Assembly (NCBI RefSeq): GCF_006539925.1
Contig: NZ_BJNY01000010.1
Coordinates: forward strand, 109,846-173,845
Direction: 5' to 3'
From: Glutamicibacter uratoxydans
GTDB taxonomy: Bacteria > Actinomycetota > Actinomycetes > Actinomycetales > Micrococcaceae
DNA length: 64,000 nucleotides
A program made the translations under genes and the position numbers. Below, piece by piece: positions 55,929 through 64,000 of this stretch; the stretch's first letter is position 1; the number at the start of each line of letters is the position of its first letter. The notes under the pieces were generated by a model. The model was given only the letters and a program-made list of their open reading frames with translations. It was not told the DNA's origin and did not search any database.

Positions 55929-56554
55929 TATCGTGCACCTCCGAAGGAGTTGAGGCGGGCTACGTACTTTGCCAGCACGTCGACCTCGATGTTGATCTTG
56001 TCCCCGGCCTGGCGGGCGCCCATGGTCGTGGCGGACAGGGTGGTGGGAATGATGCCGACTTCCACCCAGTGCCCGTCATCCTGCGCGTCGGCCGGCGAGA
56101 CGGCGGTGATGGTCAGCGAAATCCCATCCAGTGCGATGGATCCCTTTTCCGCCGTCAGCGGGGCGTAGTCGCGGGGAATCGAAACGCGGAAGGTGGTCCA
56201 CTGCCCGTGTTCGACCCGTTGCAGCACCTGTCCGACGGTGTCCACGTGGCCCTGGACGACGTGCCCGTCCAGCCGCGCTCCGGCAGGGGTGCAGCGTTCC
56301 AGGTTGACCTTGTCGCCGGCTGCCAGCGCGCCGGTGGTGGTGCGGTCCAGCGTCTCCCCCATGACATCGACGCTCAGAGTGTCTCCGTCCAGCGCGGTGG
56401 CGGTCAGGCAGACGCCGTTCACCGCCAGCGAGCCGCCCAGGTCCAGTCCATCGGTGTGTCCGGGCGCGTTGAGGGTGAGGATGGCGAGGTTGTCTTCCTC
56501 GCGGTGTTCAATGGCGGTGATCGTGCCGATGCCGCTGACAATTCCAGTAAACAT
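55928..56554 (-). CDS. ribE: Riboflavin synthase alpha chain
   Basis: 208 residues from ATG at 56554 (AAGGA five bases before). Dismutates two lumazines to riboflavin. Seen: the N-terminal MFTGIVSGIGTI signature and the two repeats of the lumazine-binding barrel, SLAVNGVCLTATAL and SIALDGISLTITAV, with DVMGETLDRTT and GHVVQGHVDTVGQV between. Last base overlaps the ribBA start. Confidence 0.96.
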   Translation of the reverse strand: MFTGIVSGIGTITAIEHREEDNLAILTLNAPGHTDGLDLGGSLAVNGVCLTATALDGDTLSVDVMGETLDRTTTGALAAGDKVNLERCTPAGARLDGHVVQGHVDTVGQVLQRVEHGQWTTFRVSIPRDYAPLTAEKGSIALDGISLTITAVSPADAQDDGHWVEVGIIPTTLSATTMGARQAGDKINIEVDVLAKYVARLNSFGGAR

Positions 56555-56655
56555 GGTGGTCCTTGATGAAGAAATATGGGTTTTTTGCGGTGCCGCCCCT
56601 GTTTTTGGGTGCACCAAACGAACCCAGGGTGGTATGCGGGTTCTTATATCTGCTT

Positions 56656-57699
56656 TTAAGGCTGCGGCAGAGGTTCCAGATGCATCATCACATCGGGTCC
56701 GAGCCTGCCCAGCGTTTCGGTGCTGTAGGCATCCAGCCGGTACTGCCGTGCGTCGCCCAGTGTCTGCGTGCCTGCGATGTTCACCGATGAATCCCCTGCT
56801 CCGATGATCAGGGGCGCCTGGTAACAGTAGATTTCATCGGCCAGGTCTGCGCTGATGAAGGCCGAGGCAATGGTGGAGCCGCCTTCGATCAGCAGGTGGC
56901 CGTAGCCGAGTTCAGCGGCACGGCGCACCAGTTCATGCACATCCCGGGTGCGCACCTGTTCGAAATGCTCATCGAATTCCAGAGCCAGCCCGGTGGGCAG
57001 CTCGCGCAGTCCCATGACCAGCCGGTGCGGCTGCTTCGGCAGCGCCGCCCCGTCCTTGGTGCGCGCGTTCAGCCGCGGGTTGTCATGGACCACGGTGTTG
57101 GTGCCGACCACGATCGCATCCACCCGGGAGCGCAGCCCGTGGGCGTGCACCCGGGATTCGGCGGAGGTGATCCATTGGCTGCTGCCGTCCGGTGCGTTGA
57201 CCCGGCCGTCCAGCGACTGCGCCGTCTTCACGGTGATGAACGGCCGCGACTGCTTCTTGGCGCGCAGCCACCGGTGGTTCAGTTCCTGCAGGGCGGTGCC
57301 CGCCTGGGCTTGGCTGACCTCGACGCCGGCCTGGCGCAGGTAGTCGGCTCCTCCGCTGGCCGCGGCAGTGGGGTCCGCCATGGCATAGTGCACCCGTCCG
57401 ATGCCCGCCTGGGCGATAGCGTGGGAGCAGGGCCCGGTGCGGCCGGTGTGGTTGCACGGCTCCAGGGTGACGACCATGGTCAGTTCGCTGGCGCGCTGCC
57501 TGCTGATGCGACCCAGCCTGCGCAGGGCTTCGATTTCTGCGTGAGGGTTGCCTGCCCCGGCGTGGAAGCCGGTGGTGATGAGGCTGCCTGAGGCATCCAG
57601 CACACAGGCTCCCACCAGCGGGTTCGCGCCCCGGTGGCCGCGGCGCGCGGTTTCCAGGGCCGTATCCAGCGCGGCTGACAATTGCTGTTCGGTGAGCAT
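56656..57699 (-). CDS. ribD: Bifunctional riboflavin deaminase-reductase
   Basis: 347 residues from ATG at 57699. N-terminal deaminase domain: GANPLVGACVLD, NPHAEIEALRRLG and LEPCNHTGRTGPCSHAI with the zinc His and two Cys. C-terminal reductase domain: PFITVKTAQSLDGRVNAPDGSSQWITS, VDAIVVGTNTVVHDNPRLNAR, and LLIEGGSTIASAFISADLADEI. The start lies six bases after the pnuC stop. The 101-base gap to ribE is the widest in the operon and unusually AT-rich. Confidence 0.96.
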   Translation of the reverse strand: MLTEQQLSAALDTALETARRGHRGANPLVGACVLDASGSLITTGFHAGAGNPHAEIEALRRLGRISRQRASELTMVVTLEPCNHTGRTGPCSHAIAQAGIGRVHYAMADPTAAASGGADYLRQAGVEVSQAQAGTALQELNHRWLRAKKQSRPFITVKTAQSLDGRVNAPDGSSQWITSAESRVHAHGLRSRVDAIVVGTNTVVHDNPRLNARTKDGAALPKQPHRLVMGLRELPTGLALEFDEHFEQVRTRDVHELVRRAAELGYGHLLIEGGSTIASAFISADLADEIYCYQAPLIIGAGDSSVNIAGTQTLGDARQYRLDAYSTETLGRLGPDVMMHLEPLPQP

Positions 57700-57704
57700 G
57701 GCGG

Positions 57705-58406
57705 TCAACGCTGGGTCTGGATGGTTGGATCGGGCATTTCGGTCTCGATCTGCGGCTTGTCTTCCTTCTTGGCCCGGGCCCAGACGAAGAAGCCGATCAG
57801 CGTGAAGGCGCCGTAGAACAGGTACATGAAGGCGCTGGCGTAGTAGCCGGCGGAGAACAGCAGCGGCACGCCCACGGCGTCGACCGCTACCCAGATCAGC
57901 CAGAATTCAACCCAGCCTTTGGCCATGCCGAAGGTTGCCAGCAGCGATCCGACGAAGGTCCATGCGTCGGCCCAGACCGGCTCGTAGGAGCCCAGGATCC
58001 TGAACAGCGGGGTCAATGCGACGGTGCCAAGGATCAGGAAGGAAACCAGGCCAAGGCGCACCTTGTTCGACGCCCATTTCGGCGTGACGGCGCTGCCGCC
58101 CCCGTCGCGGGCCTGCTTCCAGCGGTACCAGCCGAAGACCGAGACGGCGATGAACATGATCTGGCGGCCCGCCTGGCCCCAGAGGTTCGCGGCGTAGTCG
58201 GTGTCGAAGAGGCTGCCGAGGAATACCGTGAGCAGCAACAGGTTGCCGATGATGCCTACTGGCCAGGCCCAGACCTTGCGGCGCATGCCGCCCACGGCGC
58301 TGGCTAGGCCGAAGATATTGCCGACGACTTCGCGCACCAAAAGCGCAGAGGAGCCAATCGCAATCTGTGAGTTGAAAGCTTCTATGAGCCACCGCAGGAA
58401 ATCCAT
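57705..58406 (-). CDS. PnuC-family transporter, likely riboflavin importer (RibM-like)
   Basis: 233 residues, about seven helices. Seen: NIFGLASAVGGMRRKVWAWPVGIIGNLLLLTVFLGSLF, YAANLWGQAGRQIMFI, FGWYRWKQ and FGMAKGWVEFWLIWVAVDAVGVPLLFSAGYYASAFMYLFYG. These are PnuC-fold motifs (the W-P-V-G-I-I-G-N and W-x-x-W-D pattern). PnuC itself carries nicotinamide riboside, but this copy is the first gene under an FMN riboswitch with four rib genes, which is the context of RibM (PnuX) riboflavin uptake proteins of Corynebacterium and Streptomyces. Charged C-tail. Confidence 0.88.
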   Translation of the reverse strand: MDFLRWLIEAFNSQIAIGSSALLVREVVGNIFGLASAVGGMRRKVWAWPVGIIGNLLLLTVFLGSLFDTDYAANLWGQAGRQIMFIAVSVFGWYRWKQARDGGGSAVTPKWASNKVRLGLVSFLILGTVALTPLFRILGSYEPVWADAWTFVGSLLATFGMAKGWVEFWLIWVAVDAVGVPLLFSAGYYASAFMYLFYGAFTLIGFFVWARAKKEDKPQIETEMPDPTIQTQR

Positions 58407-58523
58407 CTTTCCACCCTTCTCGAAGCGGCGGCTCCGGGGGTGTGCATTTGATGGACCTTAAAGACAACTGCCGCAACGGCTCATGAAAGAACGCCGTCGG
58501 CAACGCCAAAGGTAAATCAAATT

Positions 58524-58657
58524 CGTGCTTCTCCCATCCAGACTTTAACTGTCGGTACCGGAATTTCACCAGTTCAACCGCTGCTTTGGCTTGTGGCCTT
58601 GGCAGCGGGTCGCGGACTATCACCGCCGGTTCGGACTTTCACCGACCCCGGAGCACG
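58524..58657 (-). ncRNA. FMN riboswitch (RFN element)
   Basis: Minus strand, about 134 bases, with all the conserved pieces in order: ACGTGCTCCGGGGTCGGTG, AAAGTCCGAACCGGCGGT, ATAGTCCGCGACCCGC, a variable arm, GGTTGAACTGGTGAAATTCC, GGTACCGAC and AGTCTGGATGGGAGAAGCACG (outer P1 with ACGTGCTC). It lies 118 bases before the pnuC-like start and should shut the rib operon when FMN is bound. The downstream expression platform is not obvious; a CACCC-rich segment could sequester the ribosome site. Confidence 0.95.
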
Positions 58658-58690
58658 TATTTACGTTTACATCAGTTATTGTTGCACACT

Positions 58691-59362
58691 TTAGGCGCTG
58701 TGGTGTCCGCCCAGAGCAAGATTGCGTAACACGTCGATTTCCACCGATGGCTCCGGCGCCGCATATACGGCGGAACCTGCCACGAAGACGTCGGCCCCGG
58801 CTTCCGCGGCGCGCAGGATCGTGTCGCGAGAGATGCCGCCGTCGACCTGCAGCGCAATCGGCTTGCCGGATCCTCCGATGGCGGCGCGGGCGCGGCGGAT
58901 CTTGGGCAGCACCAAGTCGAGGAACTTCTGGCCTCCGAAGCCGGGCTCCACCGTCATGAGCAGCAGCATGTCCAATTCGCCGAGCATGTCCAGGTAGGGC
59001 TCGATGGGCGTTGCCGGGCGCAGGGCCATGGAGGACTTAGCGCCGGCAGCGCGCAGTTCGCGGGCCAGCCGGATCGGAGCCGAGGAGGCCTCGACGTGGA
59101 AGGTCACGCTGTCCACGCCGACCTGGGCGTATTCCGGGGCCCAGCGGTCGACGTCCTCGATCATCAGGTGCACGTCCAGGGGAAGCTCGCTGGCCTTCTG
59201 CAGCGCCTCGACCACCGGCTTGCCCAGGGTGAGGTTCGGGACGAAGTGGTTGTCCATGACGTCCACGTGCACCGCATCGGCGGTGTGGATTCGCCGCAGC
59301 TCGCCGGCGAGGTTTGCGAAGTCAGCTGACAGGATCGAGGGGTGGATGCGCGCGGTGCTCAA
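58691..59362 (-). CDS. rpe: Ribulose-phosphate 3-epimerase
   Basis: 223 residues, TIM barrel, TTG start at 59362 with GAAGGAG five bases before it. Interconverts ribulose-5-P and xylulose-5-P. Seen: [77 protein letters not shown] and [12 protein letters not shown]. It lies upstream of the FMN riboswitch, downstream of rsmB, and is separated from rsmB by a hairpin. The stop is 34 bases before the riboswitch start. Confidence 0.95.
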   Translation of the reverse strand: MSTARIHPSILSADFANLAGELRRIHTADAVHVDVMDNHFVPNLTLGKPVVEALQKASELPLDVHLMIEDVDRWAPEYAQVGVDSVTFHVEASSAPIRLARELRAAGAKSSMALRPATPIEPYLDMLGELDMLLLMTVEPGFGGQKFLDLVLPKIRRARAAIGGSGKPIALQVDGGISRDTILRAAEAGADVFVAGSAVYAAPEPSVEIDVLRNLALGGHHSA

Positions 59363-59407
59363 GGGTGCTCCTTCAGGAACGGGTGGAAAGTTGTGCTGTG
59401 GAACCAA

Positions 59408-59439
59408 TACTGCCAGCGTCCGGGCGGACGCTGGCAGTA
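59408..59439 (-). terminator. Hairpin between rsmB and rpe
   Basis: A 14-base perfect stem, TACTGCCAGCGTCC with GGACGCTGGCAGTA, with a 4-base loop, 25 bases after the rsmB stop. The following tail TTGGTTCC on the minus strand is modestly T-rich. It may limit read-through to rpe. Confidence 0.6.
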
Positions 59440-59463
59440 GATGACGCGGCGGCGTCGCGGCGG

Positions 59464-61020
59464 CTAGGCGGTCTTGGTCAGCAGCGCCATGAACATGGCA
59501 TCGGTGCCGTGCACATGCGGCCACAGCTGGGCAGTGCTGCCCGCACCCAGTTCATGTCCGGCCGCCGGCGCATCGGGGTACATGACCTTGGAGACCTCGG
59601 CTCCGGTGTCCAGCAGCCGCGCGTCCGGGTGGCGCTTGAGGAAGTCTTCGACGACCAGCCGGGTTTCGGCCTGGTGCGGCGAGCAGGTGACAAAGCCGAC
59701 CACGCCGCCCACGCGCACCGCACTGAATGCGGCATCGAGCAGTTCGCCCTGGATGCTGGTCAGCTCTGGAATATCGCGCGGGGCCTTGCGCCAGCGGGAT
59801 TCAGGGCGGCGGCGCAGTGCGCCCAGGCCGGAGCAGGGGGCATCGACCATAATCCGGTCATAGTCTCCCGCGTACTCTTCCCCGCCGTAGCTGCGGCCGT
59901 CCTGCTCGGTGACCATCCAGTAGTCGTGCGGGACGGCATCCAGCGAGTTTTCCACCAGCCGGGCGCGGTGGGCGGCCGGCTCATTGGCGGTCAGCCGTGC
60001 GTCGCGCTGCACGGCGATGGCGCCCAGCAGCGCCGCCTTGCCGCCCGGGCCGGCGCACAGGTCCAGCCAGTAGCGGTCCTCTCCCCCGTCGGGCAGTGCA
60101 GTATTCGCCAGCGCGCGGGCCATGACCTGGCTTCCGGCATCCTGCACGCGGACGGTGCCTTCGCGCACCCCGGGCACCCGGGCCACGTCGCCGTGCTTGT
60201 AGGTGGCGGAGTCGGCCAGCAGCTCGCCTGCTTCCGCCCCCGCGTCGAGCGCGCCGGACAGGTCTCCCAGTCCGGGCAGCGCGACCAGGTTGACCACCGG
60301 AGCGGCATTGTCGGCAGCCAGCAGCGAGGCAAGTTCGCTTCCGTCGCGCCCGTGGGCAATCAGTGCACCGCGCAGGGCGCGCACAATCCACTCTGGGTGG
60401 GAGTGCTCGATGGCCAGCTTGCCCGATTCGCCCTCGGCCGCTTCGGTCAGCTGCGCGGTCCATTCTTCTGCAGACCGTTCGCTGACCCGGCGCAGCACGG
60501 CATTGATCAGGCCCGACGGCCCGGCGCCGATCTGCGCCCTGGCCAGGGAGACGGTTTGGTCCAATGCCGCATGCTTGGGAACGCGCATGGCCATCAACTG
60601 GTGGGCGCCGATGCGCAGGGCGTCGAGGATCGCCGGGTCAAGTTCGCCCAGGGGCCTGTCGACCAGGGTTGAAAGGATCGCGTCGTAGAACCCTTGGCCG
60701 CGCAGCGCACCGTAGGCCAGCTCGGTGGCAAAGCCTGCATCGCGGCGGTCAAGCTGGTACTCGCGGATCATCTTCGGCAGGACCAGGTTTGCGTAGGCAT
60801 CCGCTGCGGAGACTTCGCGCAGGGTTTTGAATGCTACCAGCCGCGCCGGATCGGCACTGCGGTTGCGCTGGCCAGGGGTCGCCTGCGAGTAGCGGCGCGG
60901 GCTTCCGCCCTGGCCGCGGTTGCGGGTGCGCCCGCGGTCGTTGCGGCGCTGTCCGTCAAAGCTGCCGCCGCCGTGTGACTGGTTGCCGCGCGAAGGGCCG
61001 CGCTGTTCTTGGCCGCTCAT
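59464..61020 (-). CDS. rsmB: 16S rRNA m5C967 methyltransferase (RsmB/Fmu family)
   Basis: 518 residues. An Arg/Gly-rich N-terminal extension of about 55 residues (low complexity) precedes the NusB-like RNA-binding domain (about 58-190) and the methyltransferase domain: [18 protein letters not shown] (motif I), [23 protein letters not shown] (motif IV, catalytic PCS) and [21 protein letters not shown] (motif VI TCS). This matches RsmB/Fmu; the extension is typical of actinobacteria. It overlaps fmt by four bases (ATGA), so the two are coupled. Confidence 0.93.
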   Translation of the reverse strand: MSGQEQRGPSRGNQSHGGGSFDGQRRNDRGRTRNRGQGGSPRRYSQATPGQRNRSADPARLVAFKTLREVSAADAYANLVLPKMIREYQLDRRDAGFATELAYGALRGQGFYDAILSTLVDRPLGELDPAILDALRIGAHQLMAMRVPKHAALDQTVSLARAQIGAGPSGLINAVLRRVSERSAEEWTAQLTEAAEGESGKLAIEHSHPEWIVRALRGALIAHGRDGSELASLLAADNAAPVVNLVALPGLGDLSGALDAGAEAGELLADSATYKHGDVARVPGVREGTVRVQDAGSQVMARALANTALPDGGEDRYWLDLCAGPGGKAALLGAIAVQRDARLTANEPAAHRARLVENSLDAVPHDYWMVTEQDGRSYGGEEYAGDYDRIMVDAPCSGLGALRRRPESRWRKAPRDIPELTSIQGELLDAAFSAVRVGGVVGFVTCSPHQAETRLVVEDFLKRHPDARLLDTGAEVSKVMYPDAPAAGHELGAGSTAQLWPHVHGTDAMFMALLTKTA

Positions 61021-61949
61021 GCAAAGCTCACTTTCGTTCCCTGGGCCAGCATGCCGCGGGCCCAGTCGGAGGCGTTCATCATCTTCTTGCCCGGAGGCTG
61101 GATCATCGTTGGCTCAAGGGCCCAGGTTCCGGTGCCGATCAGCACCGTGGGCTGCTTGCCCGGCTCGATGCGCAGCTGCCCGGCAGCCAGGTCGGCTACG
61201 TCGCGGCGTTCGCGCAGCGGGCCGAACTTGTAGCGCTTGTCTTCGGCTGCTGCCCAGGCGCCGGGAAACGGCGTGGTGCCATGGGCCCGCCGGCGGATTT
61301 CGGTAGCTGGGCGGGTGAAGTCCAGTTCAGCATCTGCATCGGTGATCTTTGGCGCATAGGTGTGCGATCCTGCCTGCGGCACTCCGACCGCCTTGCCGGC
61401 GTCGAGCGCCTGCAGGGTCTGCACCAGCAGCATGGAACCTGAATTGCTCAGCTTCTCCAGCATCACCCCGGCGGTATCCATCTCGCCGATGGCCTCGGTT
61501 ACCTGGCCGAATACGGGGCCGGTGTCCAGCCCGGTCTCCAGCTGGAAGGTCACCGCGCCGGTGATGTCGTCCCCGTGGATGATCGACTGCTGCACCGGAG
61601 CCGCGCCGCGCCAGTTGGGCAGCAGGGAGAAATGCAGGTTGATCCACCCGTGGGTCGGCACGTTCAGGGCGGCTTCGGGAACCAGACCGCCGTAGGCGAC
61701 GATGGCGGCCGCCTGGACGTCGAGCGCCGCAATTTCTTCGGTGACTTCTGCGGTGATCTTCGCCGCCTTGATGACCGGCAGGCCCAGCTCTTCGGCGCGG
61801 GCCGCCACCGGCGACGGGGTGAGCACGCGCTTGCGGCCCAGCGGCGCGTCGGGCCGGGTCAGCACCGCGGCAATGTCGAACCCTGCCTCGTGCAGATAGT
61901 TCAGGGAGGTCACGGCAACCTGCGGGGTGCCGGCGAAAAGAATTCGCAT
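61017..61949 (-). CDS. fmt: Methionyl-tRNA formyltransferase
   Basis: 310 residues. Formylates initiator Met-tRNA with 10-formyl-THF. Seen: MRILFAGTPQVAVTSLNYL, VLTRPDAPLGRKRVLTPSPV, IVAYGGLVPEAALNVP, and the formyl-transfer motif INLHFSLLPNWRGAAPVQQSIIHGD, then a C-terminal OB-fold domain (KFGPLRERRDVADL to the end). A typical def-fmt-rsmB actinobacterial group. Its start follows the def stop by four bases. Confidence 0.96.
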   Translation of the reverse strand: MRILFAGTPQVAVTSLNYLHEAGFDIAAVLTRPDAPLGRKRVLTPSPVAARAEELGLPVIKAAKITAEVTEEIAALDVQAAAIVAYGGLVPEAALNVPTHGWINLHFSLLPNWRGAAPVQQSIIHGDDITGAVTFQLETGLDTGPVFGQVTEAIGEMDTAGVMLEKLSNSGSMLLVQTLQALDAGKAVGVPQAGSHTYAPKITDADAELDFTRPATEIRRRAHGTTPFPGAWAAAEDKRYKFGPLRERRDVADLAAGQLRIEPGKQPTVLIGTGTWALEPTMIQPPGKKMMNASDWARGMLAQGTKVSFA

Positions 61950-61953
61950 GCGC

Positions 61954-62517
61954 TTAATGTCCTAGTCCTGCGCCGAAGCTGGATCCAAGCGATCCCGAGC
62001 GCTGTGCAATAGTTTGGTTGGCCGTCCGCGAGTAGTTGACTGCCCGAAGCTTGCGCCAGGCGGCCTTCTTCTCTTCTTGGGGCAGCCTGTCGATGAAGAG
62101 GATGCCATCCAGATGGTCGGTTTCGTGCTGGAAGCAGCGGGCCAGCAGGCCTTCACCCTCCAGTTTGATGGGATTGCCGAACTTGTCGAAGCCGGTAGCC
62201 GTCACGTGCCGGCGGCGCGGGACCGGGGCGGCGATCCCGGGGATGGAAAGGCATCCTTCAATATGGTCAGCCTGGTAGTCCTCGCTCAATTCCAGCTTAG
62301 GGTTGATGATATGGCCTCGCTGGTCGCCGATCTGGTAGGTGAACACGCGCAGCGAGACGCCGACCTGCGGTGCGGCCAAGCCGGCGCCGTCGACGTTTTC
62401 CATCGTCTGGTCCATGTCCTCAACCAGTTTCTGGATTTCTGGGCCGAACTCGGTCACCTCCTGCGCTTCGGTGCGTAGAACGGGATCACCGATGATCCGA
62501 ATTCCCAAAATTGCCAT
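61954..62517 (-). CDS. def: Peptide deformylase
   Basis: 187 residues. Removes the N-formyl group from nascent proteins. Seen: IRIIGDPVLRTEAQEV, motif 1 GAGLAAPQVGVSLRVF, motif 2 EGCLSIPGIAAPV with the metal Cys, motif 3 QHETDHLDGILFIDRL with two metal His and the catalytic Glu. C-terminal extension of about 40 residues is present. First gene of the def-fmt-rsmB group; the nuclease gene lies 92 bases upstream on the same strand. Confidence 0.96.
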   Translation of the reverse strand: MAILGIRIIGDPVLRTEAQEVTEFGPEIQKLVEDMDQTMENVDGAGLAAPQVGVSLRVFTYQIGDQRGHIINPKLELSEDYQADHIEGCLSIPGIAAPVPRRRHVTATGFDKFGNPIKLEGEGLLARCFQHETDHLDGILFIDRLPQEEKKAAWRKLRAVNYSRTANQTIAQRSGSLGSSFGAGLGH

Positions 62518-62609
62518 GGTTTTTTGGACTGCCTTCTCTTAACGTCGATGAATGCCAGGTTCCTCATTCTGCAGGCCCCGGCCTATCTAGTCTACGGGCT
62601 GGCTTTCGA

Positions 62610-63455
62610 CTATGCCTGTGGCGGGGGCGTGATTTCCGCCAGCGTGCTGCGGGCTTGGGCAATACTGCGCGTTGATTCCCAGCTTCGGCGCAGGGCATAG
62701 AACTTCGACCAGTAATCGGGCATGGCCGCCGGCGGAGCCATGAAGGTTCGGCTGCCCGTGGAACCCAGCGCAACTGCAAGAAGCATGACGTCGTTTCCGT
62801 AGGTCCACGGCTTCCAGTCTCCCGACTCGGCATCCACAACCTGCTCTTCGGCTTTGCAGGCGGCCGCCAGCTGCATGATGACCTTGTCGTCGGGGCGCTT
62901 GACGATCCCCTCGCGGTCGGCGGTTTTCGTCTTGTAGTCGATGATGCAGGTGCGTCCACCGATTTTTGCCAGGAGGTCGATGGTTCCGGCATAGCCGACG
63001 CTCTGGTTCCATACCGTCACTTCAGCTTGGATCGGCTCTACCCGATAGTCGCGCCACCAGGATTCAAAGTGCTGTGCGTAGCCCAGCTCGCCATGGCTTT
63101 CGAGCGCATGCTTGGCTTCGTCCAGTACATGGGTCTGCCCCAGTTGCGCCAGGGCATAGTTTTCAGCGTAGAAGTGGACCCTGTCTCCACGCGCAGCCGC
63201 CGCATCGCGGTAGTCGGCCGCGGCCGAGGCGGCCTGCCGAACCAGCGAACGCATCATCGAGCCTTGTTCCAGGGACTGCGGCAGGCGCGAATCCTCCGAC
63301 AGCGCCTTGGCCGCCATATAGCCGGCCCAGCCGGTCAGGTCGGTGTGGTCCATGCCGATAATCGTCGTAATTGACGGAACCGTTGCTTCGGCACCCACTT
63401 TGCGGCTGTACATGCGTCCGTGTTCGGTTTGAATCGCTAGTTTTGGTGACGTCAT
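62610..63455 (-). CDS. PD-(D/E)XK-family nuclease, RecB/Cas4-like core
   Basis: 281 residues from ATG at 63455 (ATG at 63467 is an alternative). An Ala-rich first half has RGDRVHFYAENYAL (about residues 89-102), like the GxxxH segment of RecB/Cas4-type nucleases. The core holds QAEVTVW (Glu145), YAGTIDLLAKIGGRTCIIDYKTKT (Asp160, Asp173 and Lys175), which gives E..D..DxK, the catalytic set of the fold, and a C-terminal helical tail. No zinc or Fe-S Cys quartet is visible, so it is not Cas4 itself. I recognise no specific family. No neighbouring helicase or CRISPR locus is present. Confidence 0.8.
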   Translation of the reverse strand: MTSPKLAIQTEHGRMYSRKVGAEATVPSITTIIGMDHTDLTGWAGYMAAKALSEDSRLPQSLEQGSMMRSLVRQAASAAADYRDAAAARGDRVHFYAENYALAQLGQTHVLDEAKHALESHGELGYAQHFESWWRDYRVEPIQAEVTVWNQSVGYAGTIDLLAKIGGRTCIIDYKTKTADREGIVKRPDDKVIMQLAAACKAEEQVVDAESGDWKPWTYGNDVMLLAVALGSTGSRTFMAPPAAMPDYWSKFYALRRSWESTRSIAQARSTLAEITPPPQA

Positions 63456-63593
63456 ACCCAAGATCATGGCACCTGGCACCCTCACTTTGCTCCTAGTCGC
63501 TGCGGGAATCAGAATTTTTCCGCGGAATTCCGGGAGTTTTGGGCAGTGTGAACCAGATCTCAGCTTTTCGATTTGGAAGCTTGGGAAATCTCG

Positions 63594-63599
63594 TATAGA
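63594..63599 (+). promoter_or_regulatory. Possible -10 of the tRNA-Gly-Cys-Val cluster
   Basis: TATAGA at 63594-63599, with a weak -35 candidate (TTGGAA, 15 bases upstream). It would start transcription near 63606, about 43 bases before the first tRNA. Confidence 0.35.
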
Positions 63600-63648
63600 G
63601 TTTTTACTCGTTGGAAAGAACGGAAACGTTCAGAAAACAACAAGTTTT

Positions 63649-63721
63649 GCGGACATAGCTCAGCTGGTAGAGCGCAACCTTGCCAAGGTTGAGGTCGCGA
63701 GTTCGAACCTCGTTGTCCGCT
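63649..63721 (+). tRNA. tRNA-Gly (GCC anticodon)
   Basis: 73 bases. Acceptor stem GCGGACA with TGTCCGC and discriminator T. Anticodon stem CAACC/GGTTG around TTGCCAA gives anticodon GCC. T-arm with GTTCGAACC. The CCA end is not encoded. Confidence 0.96.
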
Positions 63722-63775
63722 CGCAAAAAGATACACCGACTAGGTAAAACTAGTTTTCTGACTTCGGTCAGATAT

Positions 63776-63846
63776 GGTGGGTTGGCCGAGAGGCGAGGCA
63801 GCGGCCTGCAAAGCCGTATACACGGGTTCGAATCCCGTACCCACCT
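63776..63846 (+). tRNA. tRNA-Cys (GCA anticodon)
   Basis: 71 bases. Acceptor stem GGTGGGT with ACCCACC, discriminator T. Anticodon loop CTGCAAA in stem GCGGC/GCCGT gives GCA. T-arm CGGG-TTCGAAT-CCCG. Confidence 0.95.
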
Positions 63847-63872
63847 CGCAATGTATATTGCATATCTTTTTT

Positions 63873-63944
63873 GCGCGATTGGCGCAGCGGTAGCGCGCTT
63901 CCCTGACACGGAAGAGGTCACTGGTTCGATCCCAGTATCGCGCA
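63873..63944 (+). tRNA. tRNA-Val (GAC anticodon)
   Basis: 72 bases. Acceptor stem GCGCGAT with ATCGCGC, discriminator A. Anticodon loop CTGACAC in stem CTTCC/GGAAG gives GAC. T-arm CTGG-TTCGATC-CCAG. Third tRNA of the cluster that runs to the window edge; no terminator is visible by the end. Confidence 0.96.
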
Positions 63945-64000
63945 CGGAACGTATGGTTCACCAGACCATATAGTCCATAACTAAATAAGCGGTCATAGCT

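Noticed and set aside
62610..63455. Cas4 of a CRISPR system
   Set aside because: No Cys quartet for the Fe-S cluster, no repeat-spacer array and no other cas genes in the window.
63649..63944. tRNA cluster as an integration site of a mobile element
   Set aside because: No integrase, no repeated tRNA 3' end and no element genes within the window. The PD-(D/E)XK gene alone is not enough.

Overview
The window looks like a chromosome segment of a high-GC actinobacterium of the family Micrococcaceae (Arthrobacter / Glutamicibacter type). The evidence is the GC-rich third positions, frequent GTG and TTG starts, a DUF3516 helicase, an ANTAR response regulator, a TIGR03085 protein, a DUF222-HNH endonuclease, and the gene orders uvrA..uvrB-coaE..rpsA..polA and hisI-trpE-(two small membrane proteins)-trpC-trpB-trpA-lgt-gltB-gltD-pyk. 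I see no prophage, insertion sequence, CRISPR array or rRNA. The species cannot be fixed from sequence reading alone.

Layout. 1-9.9 kb: 5'-part of uvrA (runs off the left edge), a PAP2 phosphatase, heme A synthase, a GntR regulator with a PhzF protein, a metallo-beta-lactamase-fold hydrolase, a trans-aconitate-type methyltransferase and a large DUF3516 helicase. 9.9-14.6 kb: a mosaic of small accessory genes (two-helix membrane protein, APH-fold kinase, YdjM-like membrane hydrolase, GNAT, S33 peptidase, MarR). 14.6-19 kb: terC behind a probable yybP-ykoY (Mn2+) riboswitch, then uvrB, a small membrane protein and coaE. 19-24 kb: YigZ/IMPACT, a class I methyltransferase, an HNH endonuclease and an unrecognised membrane protein. 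24-34.5 kb: rpsA, a Tat/lipoprotein deacetylase-like protein, an Eis-like acetyltransferase, polA, a thioesterase, a DHFR-fold reductase, the Pit phosphate transporter and a PdtaR-like regulator. 34.7-42.8 kb: tRNA-Leu, pyk, gltD, gltB. 43.3-50.4 kb: hisI and the trp cluster ending in lgt. 50.5-54.1 kb: TIGR03085 protein, an unknown membrane-anchored protein, hisF, hisG, hisE. 54.1-58.7 kb: the riboflavin operon ribM(pnuC)-ribD-ribE-ribBA-ribH behind an FMN riboswitch. 58.7-63.5 kb: rpe, rsmB, fmt, def and a PD-(D/E)XK nuclease. 63.6-64 kb: tRNA-Gly, tRNA-Cys, tRNA-Val.

How it works together. Most of the window is core metabolism on the minus strand: nucleotide excision repair (uvrA, uvrB, polA), glutamate synthesis (gltBD), tryptophan, histidine and riboflavin synthesis, and translation initiation/termination chemistry (fmt, def, rsmB). 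trpD, trpG, hisA, hisB, hisC, hisD and hisH are absent here and must lie elsewhere if those pathways are complete.

The most useful non-coding signals are a two-unit PHO box with a good promoter upstream of pit, SOS-box-like palindromes just upstream of uvrA and (weaker) uvrB, the probable Mn2+ riboswitch upstream of terC, the FMN riboswitch, and a strong hairpin separating hisE from hisG. I did not find a clearly new multi-gene system. The best unknowns are the six-helix protein with a CxC/CxxxC cluster (22.6-23.9 kb), the deacetylase-like lipoprotein with a changed TFDDG motif, the RecB/Cas4-type nuclease beside def, and the lower-GC kinase island at 10-11.4 kb.
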